Assembly: GCA_963383645.1 (NCBI GenBank)
Contig: OY726564.1
Span: 111,953,040 to 112,017,039, forward strand
DNA length: 64,000 nt
Source: Muscardinus avellanarius
Lineage: Eukaryota; Chordata; Mammalia; Rodentia; Gliridae
Direction: 5' to 3'
This document shows, in pieces, positions 63,115-64,000 of this stretch. The position numbers and the translations under genes were made by a program. Position 1 is the first letter of the stretch. Every line of letters begins with the position of its first letter. Under the pieces are notes generated by a model, which was given only the letters and a program-made list of their open reading frames with translations, did no database searches and was not told the origin of the DNA.

Positions 63115-63380
63115 AACTTTATAAGTAGAAAACGTAGACTATAATATAACAATAAAGCATGTGTTATAGGAGATAAATGAACCAATAGCACAGCCATTTA
63201 TTATCACCTCAAATACTGTGTGTTCTACATAATTGTATATGCTATACTTTTATGTGATTGGCAGCCTGGTAGGTTTATATAGCCCAGCATAACAACAAAC
63301 ACGTCACTGATACATTACACTGTGATGCTATGTCACTAGACAATAGGAATTTCGCAACTCCATTAAAATCTTGTCTGTGT

Positions 63381-63588
63381 AGCTGGGCATGGTGGCACAT
63401 GCTTTTAATCCCAGCATTTGGGAGGCTAGACAGGAAAATCGCGGTTTGTGGCCAGCCTTAGCTACTAAGTGAGGCCCTTTGCAACTCAGTGAGACCCTGT
63501 TTCAAAATAAAGAATAAAAATAGGGCTGGGGGTGTAGCTTAGAGGCAGAATGCCCCTGGGTTCCTGGGTCTCATCCCCAGTATAAAAA

Positions 63589-63589
<1 letters not shown>
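63381..63589 (+). mobile_element. B1-ID SINE, type A
   Basis: Full length. The right half shows a small duplication, 'gggttcctgggtctcatccccagt'. Confidence 0.92.

Positions 63590-63638
<49 letters not shown>
63590..63638 (+). repeat. (GT)n between tail-to-tail SINEs
   Basis: 24 units separating a sense SINE end from an antisense SINE start. Confidence 0.96.
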
Positions 63639-63639
<1 letters not shown>

Positions 63640-63815
63640 GCTGGGGATTGAACCCAGGGACATTCTACCTCTGGGCTAACCCCCTGGTTCTATTTCATTT
63701 TTTATTTGGAAATAGGGTCTAAGTTGAAGAGGGCCTCACTTAGTTCCTGAGGCTGGCCACAAACCTATGATCCTCCTGTGTCAGCCTACCAAGTACTAGG
63801 ATTATAAACATGTGA
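63639..63815 (-). mobile_element. B1-ID SINE, antisense
   Basis: 'gctggggattgaacccagggacattctacctctgggc' then left half to 'acatgtga'. Confidence 0.9.
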
Positions 63816-64000
63816 AAGTAGTGGGACTCTTATCAACCTAGTGAGACCTTGTTTCAAAATAAAAATTAAGCCGGGCGTGGTGGCGCACGCTTGTAATCCC
63901 CGCGCTTGGGAGGCGGAGACAGGAGGATCGCGTAGGTTCAAAGCCAGCCTTGCTGGCTTAAGAGACCCTGTTTCCAAATAAAAATATAAAATAGGTCTGG
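63816..64000 (+). mobile_element. Left-half remnant and type-B SINE cut by window end
   Basis: 'gtgggactcttatcaacctagtgagaccttgtttc' is the end of a left half. Type B starts at 63870 and is still open at 64000 ('aaataggtctgg'). Confidence 0.92.

Larger units (their letters stand above)
61995..63378 (+). mobile_element. Old DNA-transposon-like repeat, in pieces
   Basis: 'gtcacatgttgcttaatgatg ... ctctgagaaatacatcaggtgatcttgtgcaaacatcacagaac' (61998-62072) and 'gtgatgctatgtcactagacaataggaatttcgcaactccattaaaatctt' (63321-63372) are words of a well-known ancient mammalian repeat that has 'cgcttaacgacg' ends. I cannot recall its exact family name. Pieces between (62365-62560, 63180-63320) fit the same element, broken by a TATG satellite and SINEs. 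Confidence 0.45.

Overview
This is a stretch of mammalian nuclear DNA, almost certainly from a squirrel-related rodent (Sciuromorpha: Sciuridae, Aplodontiidae or a close lineage). The evidence is the SINE that fills it. The SINE is about 200 bp and has two parts: a 7SL-derived B1-like left half (ggcgtggtggcgcacgc ... gttcgaagccagcc) and an ID/tRNA-like right half (ggggtgtagctcagaggtagaatgcccctgggttcaatccccagtacc). The right half lacks the 'gcgcttgcctagcatgc' middle part of canonical ID. From memory, squirrel B1-dID SINEs share this shortened right half, but the wording differs, so a sister lineage is possible. There is no prokaryotic gene, operon, CRISPR array or phage. No complete protein-coding gene can be supported, and most long open frames are translations of SINEs, microsatellites or the CpG island.

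Layout. More than 100 SINE copies or fragments occur on both strands, often nested or stacked. Two subfamilies can be told apart. Type A has a right half ending '..gaatgcccctgggttcaatccccagtacc'. Type B has 'cccgcgcttgggaggcggag', 'gagaccctgtttccaaataaa' and a right half 'gtctgggagtgtagcccggaggtagaagggcttccaggaacccc'. In every nest with a visible joint, B sits inside A, so B is probably younger. Long CA/TG, GA, GAA/GGA, AAAT and GATA tracts mostly hang on SINE 3' ends. Older repeats lie between the SINEs: MIR, L2, L1 3'UTR and 5' pieces, MaLR-type LTR pieces, one MER5-like fragment, two or three canonical ID copies, and an old DNA-transposon-like element near the right end.

The only convincing promoter is a CpG island at about 21.83-22.47 kb. 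It has GC boxes, two overlapping NRF1 motifs, a (GCC)n tract and a strong splice donor on the minus strand (exon end near 22158). The likely reading is a TATA-less promoter and first exon of a leftward gene whose first intron covers much of 1-22 kb. Coding exons are not identified; one weak exon candidate on the plus strand is at 12483-12666.

Most unusual items: (1) a 545-bp A-tailed retroelement with a degenerate GC-rich tandem 5' part, a CCAAT/TATA-like middle and an L1-like purine-rich 3' end, inserted in a SINE with a 17-bp target duplication (20.0-20.6 kb); (2) a roughly 600-bp higher-order purine array at 42.78-43.38 kb in which the end of a SINE, including its Pol III B box, has become the repeated unit together with GAA/GGA tracts; (3) three same-orientation CTCF-like motifs at 40.0, 45.8 and 49.6 kb in non-repeat DNA. 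Coordinates of SINE ends are read by eye and are good to roughly 10 bp.
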